Shown: positions 13,366-26,300, counted from the stretch's first letter. The stretch is 64,000 nucleotides of DNA from Aspergillus flavus (GCF_009017415.1 NC_092406.1:3286001-3350000); one strand, 5' to 3'. Notes: generated by a model from the letters alone, not told the origin. A program made the numbers and translations.

Positions 13366-16152
13366 ATGAACGGCGCTCAATTCACAGATAGAGCTAACAA
13401 GGCCCTGCTGGATTCCAGCAGTTTGGCTGAACAATACTCCCATTCTCAGATTCTCCCCGTTCACCTAGCAGTGGCCCTCTTAAATCCTTCTCCAGATGAA
13501 TCGAAAGACCAACAAGCTACGGCACACCCCTCACACGATTCCTCTTCGGCCCCTCTCTTCCGCCAAGTCATTGAACGCGCCCATGGCGACCCTCAGCTTC
13601 TCGAACGCGCTCTCATGAAGACCCTGGTCCGTTGTCCAAGCCAAGACCCTCCCCCCGAATCCGTTAGTGTCTCTCCAGCACTAGCCAAGGTTATTCGGTC
13701 AGCTTCCGAGTTGTCCAAGACCCAGAAGGACAGCTTCGTTGCTATCGATCATTTGATTGTGTCCGTCGCCCAGGACTCTCAGGTCCAGCGAGCATTGGCG
13801 GATGCCAACATTCCCAACGTCAAGTTGCTAGACTCTGCCGTTCAGCAAATCCGCGGTACGAGGAGGGTAGATTCCAAGACAGCCGACTCAGAAAGCGAGA
13901 ATGAGAACCTCAAAAAGTTCACCATTGATATGACGGCCCTCGCAAGAGAGGGCAAGATTGACCCTGTCATTGGCCGCGAGGAAGAAATTCGTCGAGTGAT
14001 TCGTATCCTCAGTCGCCGAACGAAGAACAACCCAGTGCTCATCGGTGAGCCTGGTGTCGGAAAGACCACCATTGTGGAGGGGTTGGCTCGCCGAATTGTG
14101 AATGCCGATATCCCGGCAAACTTGGCTCAATGCAAATTGCTTTCGCTCGATGTCGGTTCATTGGTTGCAGGAAGCAAGTACCGGGGTGAGTTCGAAGAAA
14201 GAATGAAGGGAGTCCTCAAAGAGATCGAAGAATCTAAAGAAACAATCGTCCTGTTTGTCGACGAAATCCATCTTCTCATGGGTGCAGGCTCTAGCGGTGA
14301 GGGTGGCATGGATGCCGCCAATCTTCTGAAGCCGATGTTGGCTCGAGGCCAACTGCACTGTATCGGTGCCACGACACTAGGCGAATATCGGAAGTATATT
14401 GAGAAGGACCAGGCGTTTGAACGACGTTTCCAACAGGTCTTAGTGAAGGAGCCTTCTGTTAACGAAACTATCTCTATCCTCCGTGGGTTGAAGGAGAAGT
14501 ACGAAGTGCATCACGGTGTCAACATTCTCGATGGTGCCATTGTTTCCGCAGCCACACTGGCTTCGCGTTACCTAACTGCTCGTCGACTTCCCGACTCTGC
14601 AGTTGATCTTATCGATGAAGCTGCTGCCGCTGTTAGAGTGACACGTGAGTCCGAGCCTGAGGCCTTGGATAACTTGGAGAGAAAGCTCCGACAGCTGCAA
14701 ATCGAGATCCATGCCCTCGAGCGCGAGAAAGATGACGCATCTAGAGCTCGCTTGGAGGCAGCCAAGCAGGAGGCAGCCAATGTTACTGAGGAGCTGCGCC
14801 CGCTGCGTGAGAAGTACGAAAGCGAGAAGCAGCGCAGCAAGGCCATTCAGGATGCCAAGATCAAGCTCGACTCCCTCAAGATTAAGAGAGATGAGGCAGA
14901 ACGGTCCGGGGATACAGTGACCGCCGCTGACTTGGAATACTATGCCATTCCGGAGACCAAAGCTCTGATCGAAAGACTCGAGGTGGATCGCGCGAAAGCG
15001 GATGAAGAACGACGTGCTCGCTCCGGAGACGCTGGAGAGACACTGCTCGCTGACGCTGTCGGCCCCGATCAGATCAACGAGATTGTTGCTCGGTGGACTG
15101 GTATCCCTGTCACCAGACTCAAGACCACTGAGAAGGACAAGTTGTTGAACATGGAGAAGCACCTCGCCAAGATAGTCGTCGGCCAGAAGGAGGCTGTGAC
15201 CTCCGTATCGAATGCAATCCGACTCCAGCGATCTGGCCTCAGCAACCCTAACTCGCCGCCAAGTTTCCTCTTCTGTGGTCCATCCGGAACTGGTAAGACC
15301 TTGCTTACGAAGGCTCTTGCAGAGTTCCTCTTCGATGACCCCAAGGCTATGATTCGATTCGATATGTCTGAATACCAGGAACGCCACTCTTTGAGCCGTA
15401 TGATCGGTGCGCCTCCGGGATACGTCGGACATGATGCTGGTGGCCAGCTGACAGAAAGCCTCCGGCGACGCCCGTTCTCCATTCTTCTTTTCGATGAAGT
15501 TGAAAAGGCAGCCAAGGAGGTCCTCACGGTTCTCCTCCAGCTCATGGACGACGGACGTGTCACAGACGGTCAAGGCAGAATTGTCGACGCGAAGAACTGC
15601 ATCGTCGTCATGACGTCCAACCTGGGTGCCGAATTCCTGTCTCGTCCCGCCACTAAGGATGGACGGATCGATCCTCAAACTCGTGAATTGGTCATGGGCG
15701 CCCTCCGTGACTACTTCCTTCCTGAATTCCTCAACCGTATCTCCAGTACGGTCATCTTCAATCGCCTCACCAAGAAAGAAATTCGCAAGATCGTCGACCT
15801 CCGTCTGGACGAAGTCCAAAAGCGCTTGGAGCAAAACGGAAAGAACGTCACGATCGAATGCACAGAGGAGGTCAAAGACTACCTCGGCGACGCAGGCTAT
15901 TCGCCCGCTTATGGCGCTCGGCCTTTGGCTCGCATCATCGAGCGCGAAGTTCTCAACCGTCTCGCTATTCTTATCCTCCGTGGAAGCATCGTTGACGGCG
16001 AGGTGGCTCGTGTCATCATGCGCGATGGTCGTATCGACGTCCTGCCGAACCATGAGATCCCGGTTGACGAAGATCAAGACATGCTCGATAGTGAAGATGA
16101 AGCCATAGCCGAGATGGAAGACGGCAGTGGTGACATGGATCTCTACGAGTAA
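13366..16152 (+). CDS. hsp104: Hsp104/ClpB AAA+ protein disaggregase
   Basis: Hexameric ATP-driven disaggregase that pulls polypeptides out of aggregates together with Hsp70/Hsp40. A single uninterrupted reading frame encodes 928 residues, close to the usual fungal Hsp104 length. Domains in order are the Clp N-terminal domain (about 1-150); AAA-1 with Walker A GEPGVGKT (about 227-234) and Walker B LFVDEIH; the coiled-coil middle domain (about 420-540, rich in Glu/Lys/Arg); and AAA-2 with Walker A GPSGTGKT (about 638-645) and Walker [10 protein letters not shown], then the pore loop GYVGHD and an arginine-finger region (FLPEFLNRI). The C-terminus is acidic ([13 protein letters not shown]...), as in cytosolic Hsp104. 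The protein starts directly with the Clp-N fold and has no mitochondrial presequence, so it is Hsp104, not Hsp78. The lack of introns suits a heat-induced gene, because splicing is inhibited at high temperature. Confidence 0.97.
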   Translation: MNGAQFTDRANKALLDSSSLAEQYSHSQILPVHLAVALLNPSPDESKDQQATAHPSHDSSSAPLFRQVIERAHGDPQLLERALMKTLVRCPSQDPPPESVSVSPALAKVIRSASELSKTQKDSFVAIDHLIVSVAQDSQVQRALADANIPNVKLLDSAVQQIRGTRRVDSKTADSESENENLKKFTIDMTALAREGKIDPVIGREEEIRRVIRILSRRTKNNPVLIGEPGVGKTTIVEGLARRIVNADIPANLAQCKLLSLDVGSLVAGSKYRGEFEERMKGVLKEIEESKETIVLFVDEIHLLMGAGSSGEGGMDAANLLKPMLARGQLHCIGATTLGEYRKYIEKDQAFERRFQQVLVKEPSVNETISILRGLKEKYEVHHGVNILDGAIVSAATLASRYLTARRLPDSAVDLIDEAAAAVRVTRESEPEALDNLERKLRQLQIEIHALEREKDDASRARLEAAKQEAANVTEELRPLREKYESEKQRSKAIQDAKIKLDSLKIKRDEAERSGDTVTAADLEYYAIPETKALIERLEVDRAKADEERRARSGDAGETLLADAVGPDQINEIVARWTGIPVTRLKTTEKDKLLNMEKHLAKIVVGQKEAVTSVSNAIRLQRSGLSNPNSPPSFLFCGPSGTGKTLLTKALAEFLFDDPKAMIRFDMSEYQERHSLSRMIGAPPGYVGHDAGGQLTESLRRRPFSILLFDEVEKAAKEVLTVLLQLMDDGRVTDGQGRIVDAKNCIVVMTSNLGAEFLSRPATKDGRIDPQTRELVMGALRDYFLPEFLNRISSTVIFNRLTKKEIRKIVDLRLDEVQKRLEQNGKNVTIECTEEVKDYLGDAGYSPAYGARPLARIIEREVLNRLAILILRGSIVDGEVARVIMRDGRIDVLPNHEIPVDEDQDMLDSEDEAIAEMEDGSGDMDLYE

Positions 16153-16483
16153 ATTTACTAAAAAAAAGGGGGATTATCAGCAAAAAAAATCAAAGGGGAT
16201 GTGCATTTTTGAAGATATGGAGTGATGACTGATGATGATAACATGACTTTTTCTTCTCGCTTGATTATGGGTATTGGCGTTGTTGTTAATATTTCTTCCT
16301 TGGACATATTATATGCACTTTGTACACAGCATTGAGATAATGTGCTTTAATAAATAGATTCAGCTGGAATAACTGGATGTATCAACAAAACAATAAATTC
16401 AAATCCCTGAATTAATGAGCAACTCTTACAGTTTATCAATGTTCCAAAATGGTAATTATCTTAGATATTCGAAGCAATGTACC
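16153..16483. other. convergent 3' intergenic region
   Basis: It holds the 3' UTRs of hsp104 (+) and of the SDR-deacetylase fusion gene (-). Two A-runs follow the hsp104 stop. No other feature was seen. Confidence 0.5.
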
Positions 16484-18795
16484 TTACGAACTCCCACTAC
16501 TCCCTAACTCCTTATCCCTAAACCATCTAGCAATCTCCCCCGTTTGACAAAACTCAACCTCATCCCCCCACCCCTTCAACCACGTCAACAACCGCTCCAG
16601 CATCCCAATCACATGCGCCATGCCGCTGGTATCCGGGTGCATCAGAACGGGGAAGATAGGCTCGTCCTCATTTTCACGAATCCACAGGAATCGATCCCGC
16701 CAGAGGTTCTCGACCACGCGCACATCGATGTAGCCGTGTGAGTTGTGCGTGTGAGGAAGGTACTGCATTGGAGTCATGTCTTCCATGTACCAGTTGCAGG
16801 GGACGCAGACGAGGGGCCGGCGGTCTTCCGTTGTAGGTGGGATGGGATGCATCCAGGTCGAGGCGGGGAGGGAGAAATTGATGGGTTGGAGGGGTGGACG
16901 TTTTGGGGCGAAGAAAGGGTGGCAGTCGTGGTCTGTTAGGGAAGCGTCTATTTTGAATTAAGTTAGTAAGGTGGATTGTCGGAGTGGAAAAGGAAGGAGC
17001 TCTTACCGTATTCGAATCCGTACTCTTCTAGTAGGTCTAATGTTGACTCGCGCAGTTGGTATAGAGGTGCGCGGTATCCGACGGGCTTCTTGCCTGTCAG
17101 TTTGGTTGCAATGTCGATACATCGGGTTAGCACGTCCCGTTCTTGCTCGACTGTCAATTGGTATGCTCCTTCGTGGGCGTAGCCGTGAAGTCCTATCTCG
17201 CAGCCTGACTCGACTACCTGTTGCACTTCCTCGGGGAAGCTCTCGGCAGAGTGGCCTGGGATGAACCAGGTGCAACGATCGGCTAGGTTGAGCTTTTTGA
17301 GCATCCGTAGGAGACGGGGAACGCCAACTTTGGCAGCAAAGAATCCGGAAGAGTAGTCCGCGAGGATGTTGTCGGGGTGTTGACCTGGTTGTTGTAGGGG
17401 GTTGGTTAGCATTTGTAGATCGCTTAAAAATGGAAAAGATGGCTTACCTGTCCCTAGCCATCCGGATACTGCGTCTAGGTCAATGGAGACGGCTATCCGG
17501 ATTTTGTTCTGCTTGGGCTTTGATACAGCCCTTGGAATTGATTGGACTATACTCGACTCGGAGTGAGTGATTTGATTCTTTGTCTCTTTGCCGGCTTCGT
17601 TCTCCTTCCAGATCAAGCGACCTTCCATTCCTCCGTCGACACTTAAGCACTGTCCTGATATGTGCCCCGCCGCGCGGTGAGAGGCCAGGAAAGCCATCGT
17701 ACGGGCTACATCCTCCGGTCTTGCGATCTTCTTGAGAGGTACCCTACTTTAGTTAGCGAGGATCTATAAGCTGTGGCGGTAGGGAATTGAACGTGATAAA
17801 CATACGTAGCCTCGGCCTCAGCCCACATCTCCTTCGGGTCATCAAGCCTGCCCTCTATCAAGGGCGTATCTACCCACCCAGGTGCAACAGCATTGATTCG
17901 CGCCTTGCTATTGAGGCGAACTATTTCATTCTTCACACTCCGGACCAAGCCATACTGCAGGCCAGCCTTCCCAGATGCATACTCGGCATGGCCTTCCTGA
18001 CCAAACTTGCCCGTTTCGCTCCCCGTTAACACGATAGCTAGGTTATCCAGTTCTTTACCAAGCGTCTGTTGAGACACTCGTGCTGCTCGTAAGAAATGCT
18101 TGATTGTCAGGAATGTTCCTCGGACATTGACTCGGTACGTCTGGTCCCATGTCTCCACTGGTAGTTCCCAGATAGGGTAGTCTTTGCTTTCATCTGTGAT
18201 ACCTGCATTGGCGATCAAGATGTTGACAGGCCCGAATCGCTTGTTGGCCTGCGCAATATTGGCTCGGACGGATTCCTCGTCCGTGACGTCACCTTTAAGG
18301 ATGTGTAGCCGGGAGTAAGCCTCCCCTTGTATATCTGATACCTCCAAGGCTTGAATGTCCAGTGCTGTCACGTTGCATCCCTGATCTATATAGATATCAT
18401 GTTAGATCATGGAATGTGCCATTTATGGAAAAGACTAAATACATGAGATGCAACAGCAACGATGGGATTTAGGCCATGCCACTTCTCCGGCGTGTACCGT
18501 ATGAAGGCATGGTGTAACGGGAATAGTATACAATAGAGTCATGTAGACACTTAATCGCCATCTTGAAGTGAAAAGAACAGTCTACTTATGGTCCTCCATG
18601 CGCTGGAGTGCGACCGAGGTAAAGAAAGAGATCGGTATACCCAATCGAACATCGCACAGTTACATGAGTTAAAGCCAACGTACCTAGGAATTCTCGCACC
18701 GCTTGTTTTCCAATTCCGCCAGCAGCACCAGTAATGAAGACATGGAGGTCTTCCAAGCCTAGGAAGGTGGGAGATGCCAAAGATTTTCCTGACAT
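16484..18795 (-). CDS. SDR - polysaccharide deacetylase fusion protein
   Basis: Predicted two-domain protein of 609 residues. Minus-strand exons are 18795-18684, 18385-17806, 17743-17448, 17384-17007 and 16947-16484, all joins in phase. Residues about 15-275 are a short-chain dehydrogenase/reductase with TGAAGGIG (cofactor loop), NAGI, the catalytic Y-A-S-G-K, and the typical end LSVDGGM. After a polar linker (about 275-308), residues 309-609 are a NodB/PuuE-like polysaccharide deacetylase: SIDLDAVSGWLGTGQHPDN (metal-binding acid), CTWFIPGHSAESFP, LHGYAHEGAY (metal-binding H-x3-H), RAPLYQLRES and HPDTSGMAHV. The SDR end, the linker and the deacetylase start all lie within one exon (17743-17448) with no stop, so the fusion does not depend on a splice guess. 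Introns are 50-80 nt except the first (about 300 nt). The start is the first in-frame ATG; upstream codons are open but lack ATG. The substrate is unknown. I infer linked oxidation/reduction and deacylation of one compound class. Confidence 0.85.
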
Positions 18796-20849
18796 ACCGT
18801 TTAGTATGCAGCTATCACGATAAGAAGGCCGTTGGTTTACGGTATGAGGCACTAGTAGTCAGATTAGCTACTATTGCCGTTGTTGCCATAGATGAGGAAG
18901 GACGTACCGGGTGATGTGCATACGCCACAGAGCTCAATAGCTGGCTCGAATGAATTAACAGGGATGGATATAGGCAAGGTATACCACGTGCCTACGTTGA
19001 TTGACCGATCGACAAACTGACGCCGGTAATCCATTCAATCTACGAGGCCGCGGGGCAGTCACGTGTGACTTAACGGACTTATGTTATTTCCAATATGATT
19101 ATCATTATTTGATTTCTGATTTGAACTCGGCGGATTTCGAAACCGCGAGTTCTCACAGTAATTGTCTGTAAATTATCGTGTCTATTTGGTCGTATATCGG
19201 CTGCCGACAGAGATGCGGTAGGGAGCGTACCTTGTATTCTCATATAGCGATACATGTAACCAGCTTCCCACTCAAACTGAAACAAACCCTAATTGACGGT
19301 GCGAAATGGCATCAGGATCGAGACTACGGAATACTCTTAGTCCTCGGTGCTATCCTTGGCAATATCATTGACTTTGACCGCGTCCCCACTCAATGACATT
19401 AGTTCCTATAAGTTGTAACTATTGAAGCGGCCTAGACTATGTCAACTTTTGGCTGTATCAAATCACGCTATCTGCGAAGCAACGGCGGCGCTCCACCGGC
19501 AAAAAAGGAGTCCGTCACATTGGTATCACTGGAGGAGAAATTGGCCCCCAAACACCAGTTCGTCGTAAACAGAGTTCGTTGGGTTCTGAGACTGACTCGT
19601 ACTAATACTAGCCACCGAAGGGGTTCAGATAATTTTTCTCGGCCTTCAATCAGTGAGTTGGTTCGAGGGCTTGCATTAAAACGAGAGTCATAAAATGGCG
19701 CATTCTCCGTTTCGGTCCAAGTTAAACTAATTAGTTGACCCGGTGTGATTTGTTCGACTTCTCTTCAGATAGTGAAAATTGGGCCCCGGAAAATTACCGA
19801 GGTCTGAACTATGATGGCAAGCGAAGTTTGCTCTAATTCGAGGTACAGTCTGGACATCCTTATGGGAGTTCGCTGGAGGATGGTTATTGGCCGCAACGGC
19901 GAAAGCACTGTACTTAGCAAATCTCACTATAATGTATAGCAGAAGTTAGACTCCTCTTTTGGGCGTAGTCTCTGTACATCAATGCGAGTCTGGGGTTGCT
20001 TCAACCGTTTCGCTATGGAAAGGTTACTACGAAGTCCACCGCGGGCGACGATGATCATATATGGATCCTATAACCATGGCATTCTATGACACGCGACTTT
20101 TGTGTAGTCTGCTCCGTCATCCCTGAAGTATTCCCGCGTGGTGCAGACGAGGGTGACAGCTGATCAGCAATAGTCAAGCTTCCGCGCATCGATAGTGTCA
20201 ACGGCGGGCATTTAGAGTGGTTGCAGTAGTGCAAAACGAGCTCGAGCGGTCCGTAATCCTTCCATGACTGAAATAGGAATCTTAACGAAGCTCTGGAAGG
20301 AGAACTCGAATGAGCTATGTAAGCATCTCGTATTCAAAAAGCACGAATACTTGGCTTGATTTGATATCAACCTGCCACTTCGCACAGTGAAGTATATGCT
20401 ACTCCGCTGGTCACTACAGGTTGGAGACGACAGATCCACCGACCTCCGGATTCTCTAGGAGTATTGCTCTGCCTTGCATTCTCAGGAGGTGATCTGAGTC
20501 GGCATAATTCCGACCTGTAGATCTTAGGACGGTCGATTAATGGGGGCAGGGAGCATTGTTGCACAACACAGGTAATTTTGCTAGATATTCATCCTACCAG
20601 GCTCGACCTGGTCCGTGGGTAGGGTAATGATGCTGAACACTGAACCAGCAAAAGGGAATTGGAGACACTGCGATCCTTTCCTGAAAACGGCCGTTGCCGA
20701 GTGGAGATTAACGTGACCAACCGTGGGCCGGATGGTATATGATCACTCTTAGGCGCTGAAGGCTGGTGGGACCTCGACGTGCTCTATGCACCAATGTTGA
20801 GTATACCCCATACAGCGGTGGAACAGGACACGCATACTTCAGCTTGGTT

Positions 20850-20895
20850 GCCGAAAGGCTTTTTGTTTAACTTTGTGATTAGGCAGCCTTTCGGC
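20850..20895. repeat. inverted repeat, 11-bp arms
   Basis: GCCGAAAGGCT (20850-20860) and its exact complement AGCCTTTCGGC (20885-20895) flank a 24-nt AT-rich spacer. No target-site duplication or transposase is visible. It could be a rest of a small inverted-repeat element, or chance. Confidence 0.6.
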
Positions 20896-20927
20896 TGGAT
20901 ATTGCGGCACAACCCAAGGTTATTGTG

Positions 20928-20947
20928 ATCGGTGAGAAGTCACCGAT
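20928..20947. repeat. perfect hairpin, 8-bp stem, 4-nt loop
   Basis: ATCGGTGA (20928-20935), GAAG loop, TCACCGAT (20940-20947). It lies 32 nt after the previous inverted repeat. The loop is of the GNRA-like G..G type, so an RNA hairpin is possible, but no transcript is known. Confidence 0.6.
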
Positions 20948-21950
20948 GGGAAATCTCGGGTAGTATCCGTGCCTGGCTTTTTATTTTTCCCTTTTCTAAA
21001 ACTCATATAGGACACTTCCAGCTAGCTACTGTAAGCTCTTAGGATTTGGAATTCTGCATCATGTTTCACGCATTGCGCAGAACCCCAATGTTGGTCGCGT
21101 GAGTTGTATGAATACATGGAATCTTGTGGCACAGAACATGGAATAGCTCAGGTCCCATAGTGGAGTACAAGGAGTGTCCTCAATCTCCTCTTATTGGTGA
21201 GATCTCTTTTTTGGGGAGTACGTAAAAGATTCAGAATGGAAAAAGAACAGCAGCGGATAAAGACCGGCACTCGGCAAGACTCTCACCCGAGGCTGAACTG
21301 TAACGTGGAAACGCATTACAAGGTTTATCAGTGGTGAAAGCATCTAAGGTTACGGTCATAGGCCGTATGGGGGGCACCCCACTCACGTAATCAAAGGGAA
21401 CCGGGAGATCTACGGTTAAAGTCCGTGGCATTTGGGACGGAGATAACGATAAGCTTGAGAATTGAATGGTCGACCAATGGTGTGCACCAGACCTTTCTAC
21501 TTCCCTGGTTGCACAGTTGCAATCCTGGATGTTGGATCCATGGTGGCTTTGCCCCTATGATCATTATTGGGAGTATGTACTGTACAGCCGTATATCCGTG
21601 TCGACCCTCAAGAGTCAATAATGTCCACTCGAGAACCGTGGTCGTGCTTGATACCCTCTTGGGACAATATTTCCCCCCACTCCTCGATGATCATTGAATG
21701 ATGTGCGTTGAGGCTGCTTCATATGGAGTAGTGTCCATATGGCATATACACAGTACATAATTGTAACATAGCATAGAGCCCCCCTCCCCAGACTTCCATA
21801 ATAGCGCAGTGGATATTTAAATTCTCAAATGATCCTAATTACAGCTTGAATCCCAAACAGGATGGGAACAACGAAACAAAAGGAGGGGAAGAAATATATT
21901 ATATACAGAAGTAATATTATTTTAAAAATGCAAGACAATAATCGTATGCT

Positions 21951-23332
21951 TCATGGCTGCGGTTGATGCGCCCCGTTAAGACTTTCGGTTTTGGTATGAT
22001 GGGATCCCCAAAATTCGGGAGGCCGGGATTCGCGCTCCACCGTGACAGTAACGTCCTGCCGAATTCTCAGGGCTCTGTCAGAGCCATCATCGCTGACATC
22101 CCGATCGTCACTCGCTTGTATGCTAACGTCAGAAGCCGGCTTGTGAGGCGTAACAATGCTGCGGTTGTAATCGTGCATGCTAAAGTCGCCTGAGCGTAGT
22201 TGACTCGACGGCCCATAGTGCCGGCCGTACCCCGAGGCTTTGCTGGTCCACGGACCAGACCTATACCGGTCGGTGGCTCGCTTGGATCCACCTGTCCAGC
22301 TTTTGAGGGCAGGGAACACGTCGCGAAGGAGAGACCAGATGAGTGGCAGGTTGGTGACAAGAACAGCCACGGTTGCTTCCCGGAAGTACCAATTCATATA
22401 GACGTATGAGATGAGTGACGGGACGAGACAGTAAACCTTTGTCAGGACTGCTGCGACAATAACGAAAATTCCCATGCCGAAAATAACCACAAGTATCAGC
22501 TTCTGCTTGAGGGGCACGCGTACTTGCAGTAGAAGCGGCAGCCCGATAAGGAGCATCAGGATGTCTGCGGAAATTGATATACATCCCTGGATAATTTCGT
22601 AGTACTGGTAGCTTGAGCATTGATCTATTACATAGTCGGTCAGTTCATTTGCTTTGCTAGGGATGCCTAGAGAGTCAACGACTCACAGGATGTAGGCACA
22701 GCCCAGTAATTAGACAAGGGCCGGCAAATCAAGAACAGAGACAACTCAACACCAATAAAACCGAGGCCGACATATACGGCGAGATAATTAACCCATTTCC
22801 TCTGCCGCAAACCCTCCCTAACAAATTAAGTCAATGAATCACTCACGTCGATATTTGCTGGAAGCAACTCACGTTATACGTGCATAAATTATGAGCATAC
22901 AGGTCTTCATCGCCCATACCGCGAGGACAAAGGAGTGTTCTGAGACAAAGACCCATTTACTCCCTCTCACTCGATCTGCTTTAATTGCCGGGGTCAGGTT
23001 TCTAATATCTTCCTCGCTCATCAAGTTCGAACCCCCCACAATGACGACTTCGTTCAATGAAACGCATAGGATCGTATACCAGATGATAGCGAAGACCATC
23101 AGGTAATCGTCTGTCTGGAGGTTTCGGATTCCTAACCGACGTATTCGAGCTACGCTATAAGGTGGTATGGAATTAGTATATGGACAAACTAGAGCAACGG
23201 GGATGCGAGGACTCTGTTTCTCGCTTTGAGGACAACTTACAATCGCAGGCAAACACCCAGCATCCCAACTGCATAGAGAGTCCATGTTTCCCGAGCGAAG
23301 CTTTTTGTAAACTCTGGACTGAAGCTTGACAT
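21951..23332 (-). CDS. fungal rhodopsin-like integral membrane protein
   Basis: Predicted polytopic membrane protein of 392 residues. Minus-strand exons are 23332-23241, 23154-22873, 22817-22687 and 22624-21951, each join in phase. It matches the large fungal family often called SAT4/PTH11-related or 'rhodopsin domain': start ETWTLYAVGMLGVCLRFVARI, RNLQTDDYLMVFAIIWYT, the helix before AMKTCMLIIYARITEGL, ELSLFLICRPLSNYW, CISISADILMLLIGLPLL, LILVVIFGMGIFVIVAAVLTKVYCL and REATVAVLVTNLPLIWSLLRDVFP. That gives about seven helices followed by a long polar, Ser/Arg-rich cytosolic tail (about 290-392). Family members are thought to be plasma-membrane proteins with possible sensing roles, but most, including this one, have no proven ligand. 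The start was chosen to give the family-typical N-terminus. Confidence 0.85.
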
Positions 23333-26300
23333 GTTTTCGGAGAGCAACCTGTGAGTCCAGGGAATGATAGGTTAACTGGCATTCATTTCGAGCAGGTCCA
23401 TGCAAGGGACCAAGGGAGGGACTATAGATTTATGAGGGGGAGGCACCGACATCTTCGCGATAAGCTTTTTGTAATTGGGCACATTTGCCAGGGGAGGTGT
23501 GTGGCTGCAAGGATCAACCGGCAGCCTTGACTCGGTGAGATCACAGAATTAAGGTACAATTACTATAGAATGGAAATGGAATTGGAGGAAAAACCGAAAA
23601 CTATGGCGTCCCATGTTGGTTCCAGTGTGATGGGAGAAGTACTGTGAGCTCATAGGCGAACCAGAATCAACCAGCAGGCCCAAAGAGGGTAAGACACAGC
23701 ACATCCAATCCATCGCCTGCGGGACCACTTGCTCCAGGAACTGAGTTCATGTCACACAAGGCCGGCCGGCAGTCGTGCTTGCTACCACGTTTGGTTTAAT
23801 GGTCCCCGATCCTTGTATTTTTTTTTCTTTCCCTCTCTCCGAGGGTAATTGGAGTAATAACTTCTGGGAGGCTTGGAAGGGAATACAGTTGGTCGCACCA
23901 TTGATCCAACCAACCATTGTATAGCGTGTATCTAAGTAATGTTCAGTCCACATAATTATTAGCTGGTGGGCAAATCATGATACGAAGGCATTTCTTTTTT
24001 CTATGAACATACTTGGCGAGCTGAAAAAGATTTTTCTCCTTAGTAAGGTGGGTAAGAGTTTTTTAGGGAACTAGATTCTCATGGCATAAGGCAACGTGCA
24101 GTTGGACGTGCAACGCAAAGTGTAATTACAGCGATTACAACTCACAGGGCATGGATTGGGGTGTTATCAAGTGGGCCCGACTACTAGTCTCAAGTTAATT
24201 CTGGCCCTAACCTCATTGAGGACCAGAGCCTTCTTTCCAAGTACCTACCTACCTAGCACCTCAGTTCCTTAGTTAATCTTCTGGGGCCCGGACGATAACA
24301 TGCTGATATCAGGCTTGTCCCACTATCCAGTACCATAGTACTACTATTACTACTACTAATCTTAGTAGGACTAAAAATTTGTGTTGTGAACGAAATCATG
24401 CATCTCGTGTCAGAAGCCAAAATCACGCATATATTAATTATAGTATAGTTCGAGGCTGCGTCGGTGGCATCTTAGTCTCCGTTCGAGACACCCGAACGGA
24501 AGGATCGGAGATAAACTTTTGTTCTTTTGTCTTCCTTGTTTCTTAATTGACTTTGGACTGCGAGCACGAGAGGCCTGATCCCTGTCACTCAGCCACCTCA
24601 ACTTGCGTTATCATTCGCACAGAATCTTCTCTGCGTATATTAATTAAGATGAAGTTTTCCATTACCGAAGAGAAATCGGATGATTTCTCTTCACTATATT
24701 AATAGTGGAAAACAACAGACCACAAATTATTCCGCTTACGCAATTCAGAGGGAAAAGTCCCTCTTTAGGCATTTTAGTTCTAAATACAATCATGTCTAGA
24801 TTTAATCTCTCTGTCCCGGAGAAGCCGACGAGGTCTCGACCAAATTACTGACTCGTTCTTAGTATGAATGCCAAACCAGCCTTGTTTCACTTATCTCGCG
24901 TGAACAGGTGTTTCTTTGAGTCGCTGAGCGACCACCTCACATGAGAAGTTTCGGGGTTGGCTATAGGGAAATTAGCGGTAGATTGAGTCAGAGTGTTTAT
25001 ATGCTTTTCTTGGGGTACGTGTACTGTGTAGAATAGGCATGTTCTCTTTTCATTTGTTTTCACAGAAAAGGGAGGGGAGAAATAGAAAAAAAGAATGGCA
25101 CCTTAAATTAACAATTGAAGAGCTGCCATTAGGTTAGGTAGCAACGAAATGCTGGTGTTGTCAATAAGAGCGTAGGGATAATTTGCAATGAAAATGAATA
25201 ATCCGCTAGATAAGCGGACTGCGCGTAATCGCCAAATTAAGACATGGACTGTTCTGCCGGGGCCCCGTGTCATTGGCCCCGGTCTTTAATTAAAGTTAGG
25301 CTCCAAAAAACAGACTTTCTTGGTGGCAAGGGGCAAGTGGAACAATGTCTGTGTCTCTGCCGTTCCCCGTGCTAAGTTGCTAACTTAACTCGCCGTTCTA
25401 GCCTTATTGTGCATTTTTGTGTGCATGAAACTACTACCTCGCCCTTGTTTTTTTATTTTATTTTATTTATTTCGTTTTTGATTTTCTCCGCTAAACTAAT
25501 ACCATCACCTCTAACTAACTACCTAAAATCTCTTTTACCCTGGTTACCAAATCAATAGTCCAAGACTTACAAGGAAACGGCGGAGGTGAGAGAGTTTGGG
25601 ACTCTGCTACGGTAGTATCGCTGAAGGTTGTAACAGAAGTTGCATTCTGTATTTCCTTTCATTAATCCAACTCATAGTAGGTACTAGATCTCCAGTAATA
25701 CTTCCACTCATAATTACTTAACCGATCGCGGGAAGACGGAGTGGTCTGACGCACTACTACTTGCATGAGACCTTTTAAGTGCGGGAAGGTTGCCATATGG
25801 CATATCCTACAAAGATAACCAAAGTGGGGAGGTTCATGGTATTCAAGTATTGTCTGAAACTCGATCTCAGCCTTAGAAGAGGAAAAGGAATCCTATTTTC
25901 TTTTCAAAGCACATACGTAGGGATCATCTTCCTTCCGGGAGATGATCTCAAAGGGTTTGCCCATCTGCTGAAGCTCCCCCTTCAGGTAAAGACTCACACT
26001 TTTCCCCGGTCCCCCCTGTTCTCAGCATCCAACCAGCACGTTTCCCCGGCCCACTTTATACTGGCCACTGGCCACCAAGGAGGGCGGTTGACATCGATGA
26101 TTTGCTAGGAATGACTGAAGTGTCCGTACTCCGTAGTAATCCAACTGTTAGTCCTCAAACTAAGAAGTATCCTGCTCCAGTGTATAAACTCTTAGATTCA
26201 CACAAGAATCATATCTTTCATAATTTTTTTTCCTTCGCTCAATATCTTTGTCTCTAACCCACTATCTACTAGTAATAATTTAGAAGCAATGCCCGGCCAA

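Larger units (their letters stand above)
18796..21950. other. 3.2 kb gene-poor region
   Basis: I found no coding exon, tRNA or transposase-like frame. Base composition looks balanced, not the AT-rich pattern expected of RIP-mutated transposons. Short open frames on both strands have no family likeness. Two adjacent perfect hairpins (20850-20947) are the only structured element and are listed separately. The first 300 bases should include the promoter of the SDR-deacetylase gene, the last 200 the 3' UTR of the rhodopsin-like gene. Confidence 0.45.

Noticed and set aside
14572..16077. 501-codon open frame on the minus strand across hsp104
   Set aside because: It is antisense to strongly conserved hsp104 codons, has no family likeness, and results from codon bias of the real gene.
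18796..18852. N-terminal extension of the SDR-deacetylase protein
   Set aside because: The frame is open for 19 more codons but begins with GTG and has no ATG, while the SDR fold begins after the chosen ATG.
19079..20564. Several 60-85-codon frames in the 18.8-21.9 kb desert
   Set aside because: No family likeness, no usable splice sites linking them, and ordinary lengths for random sequence.
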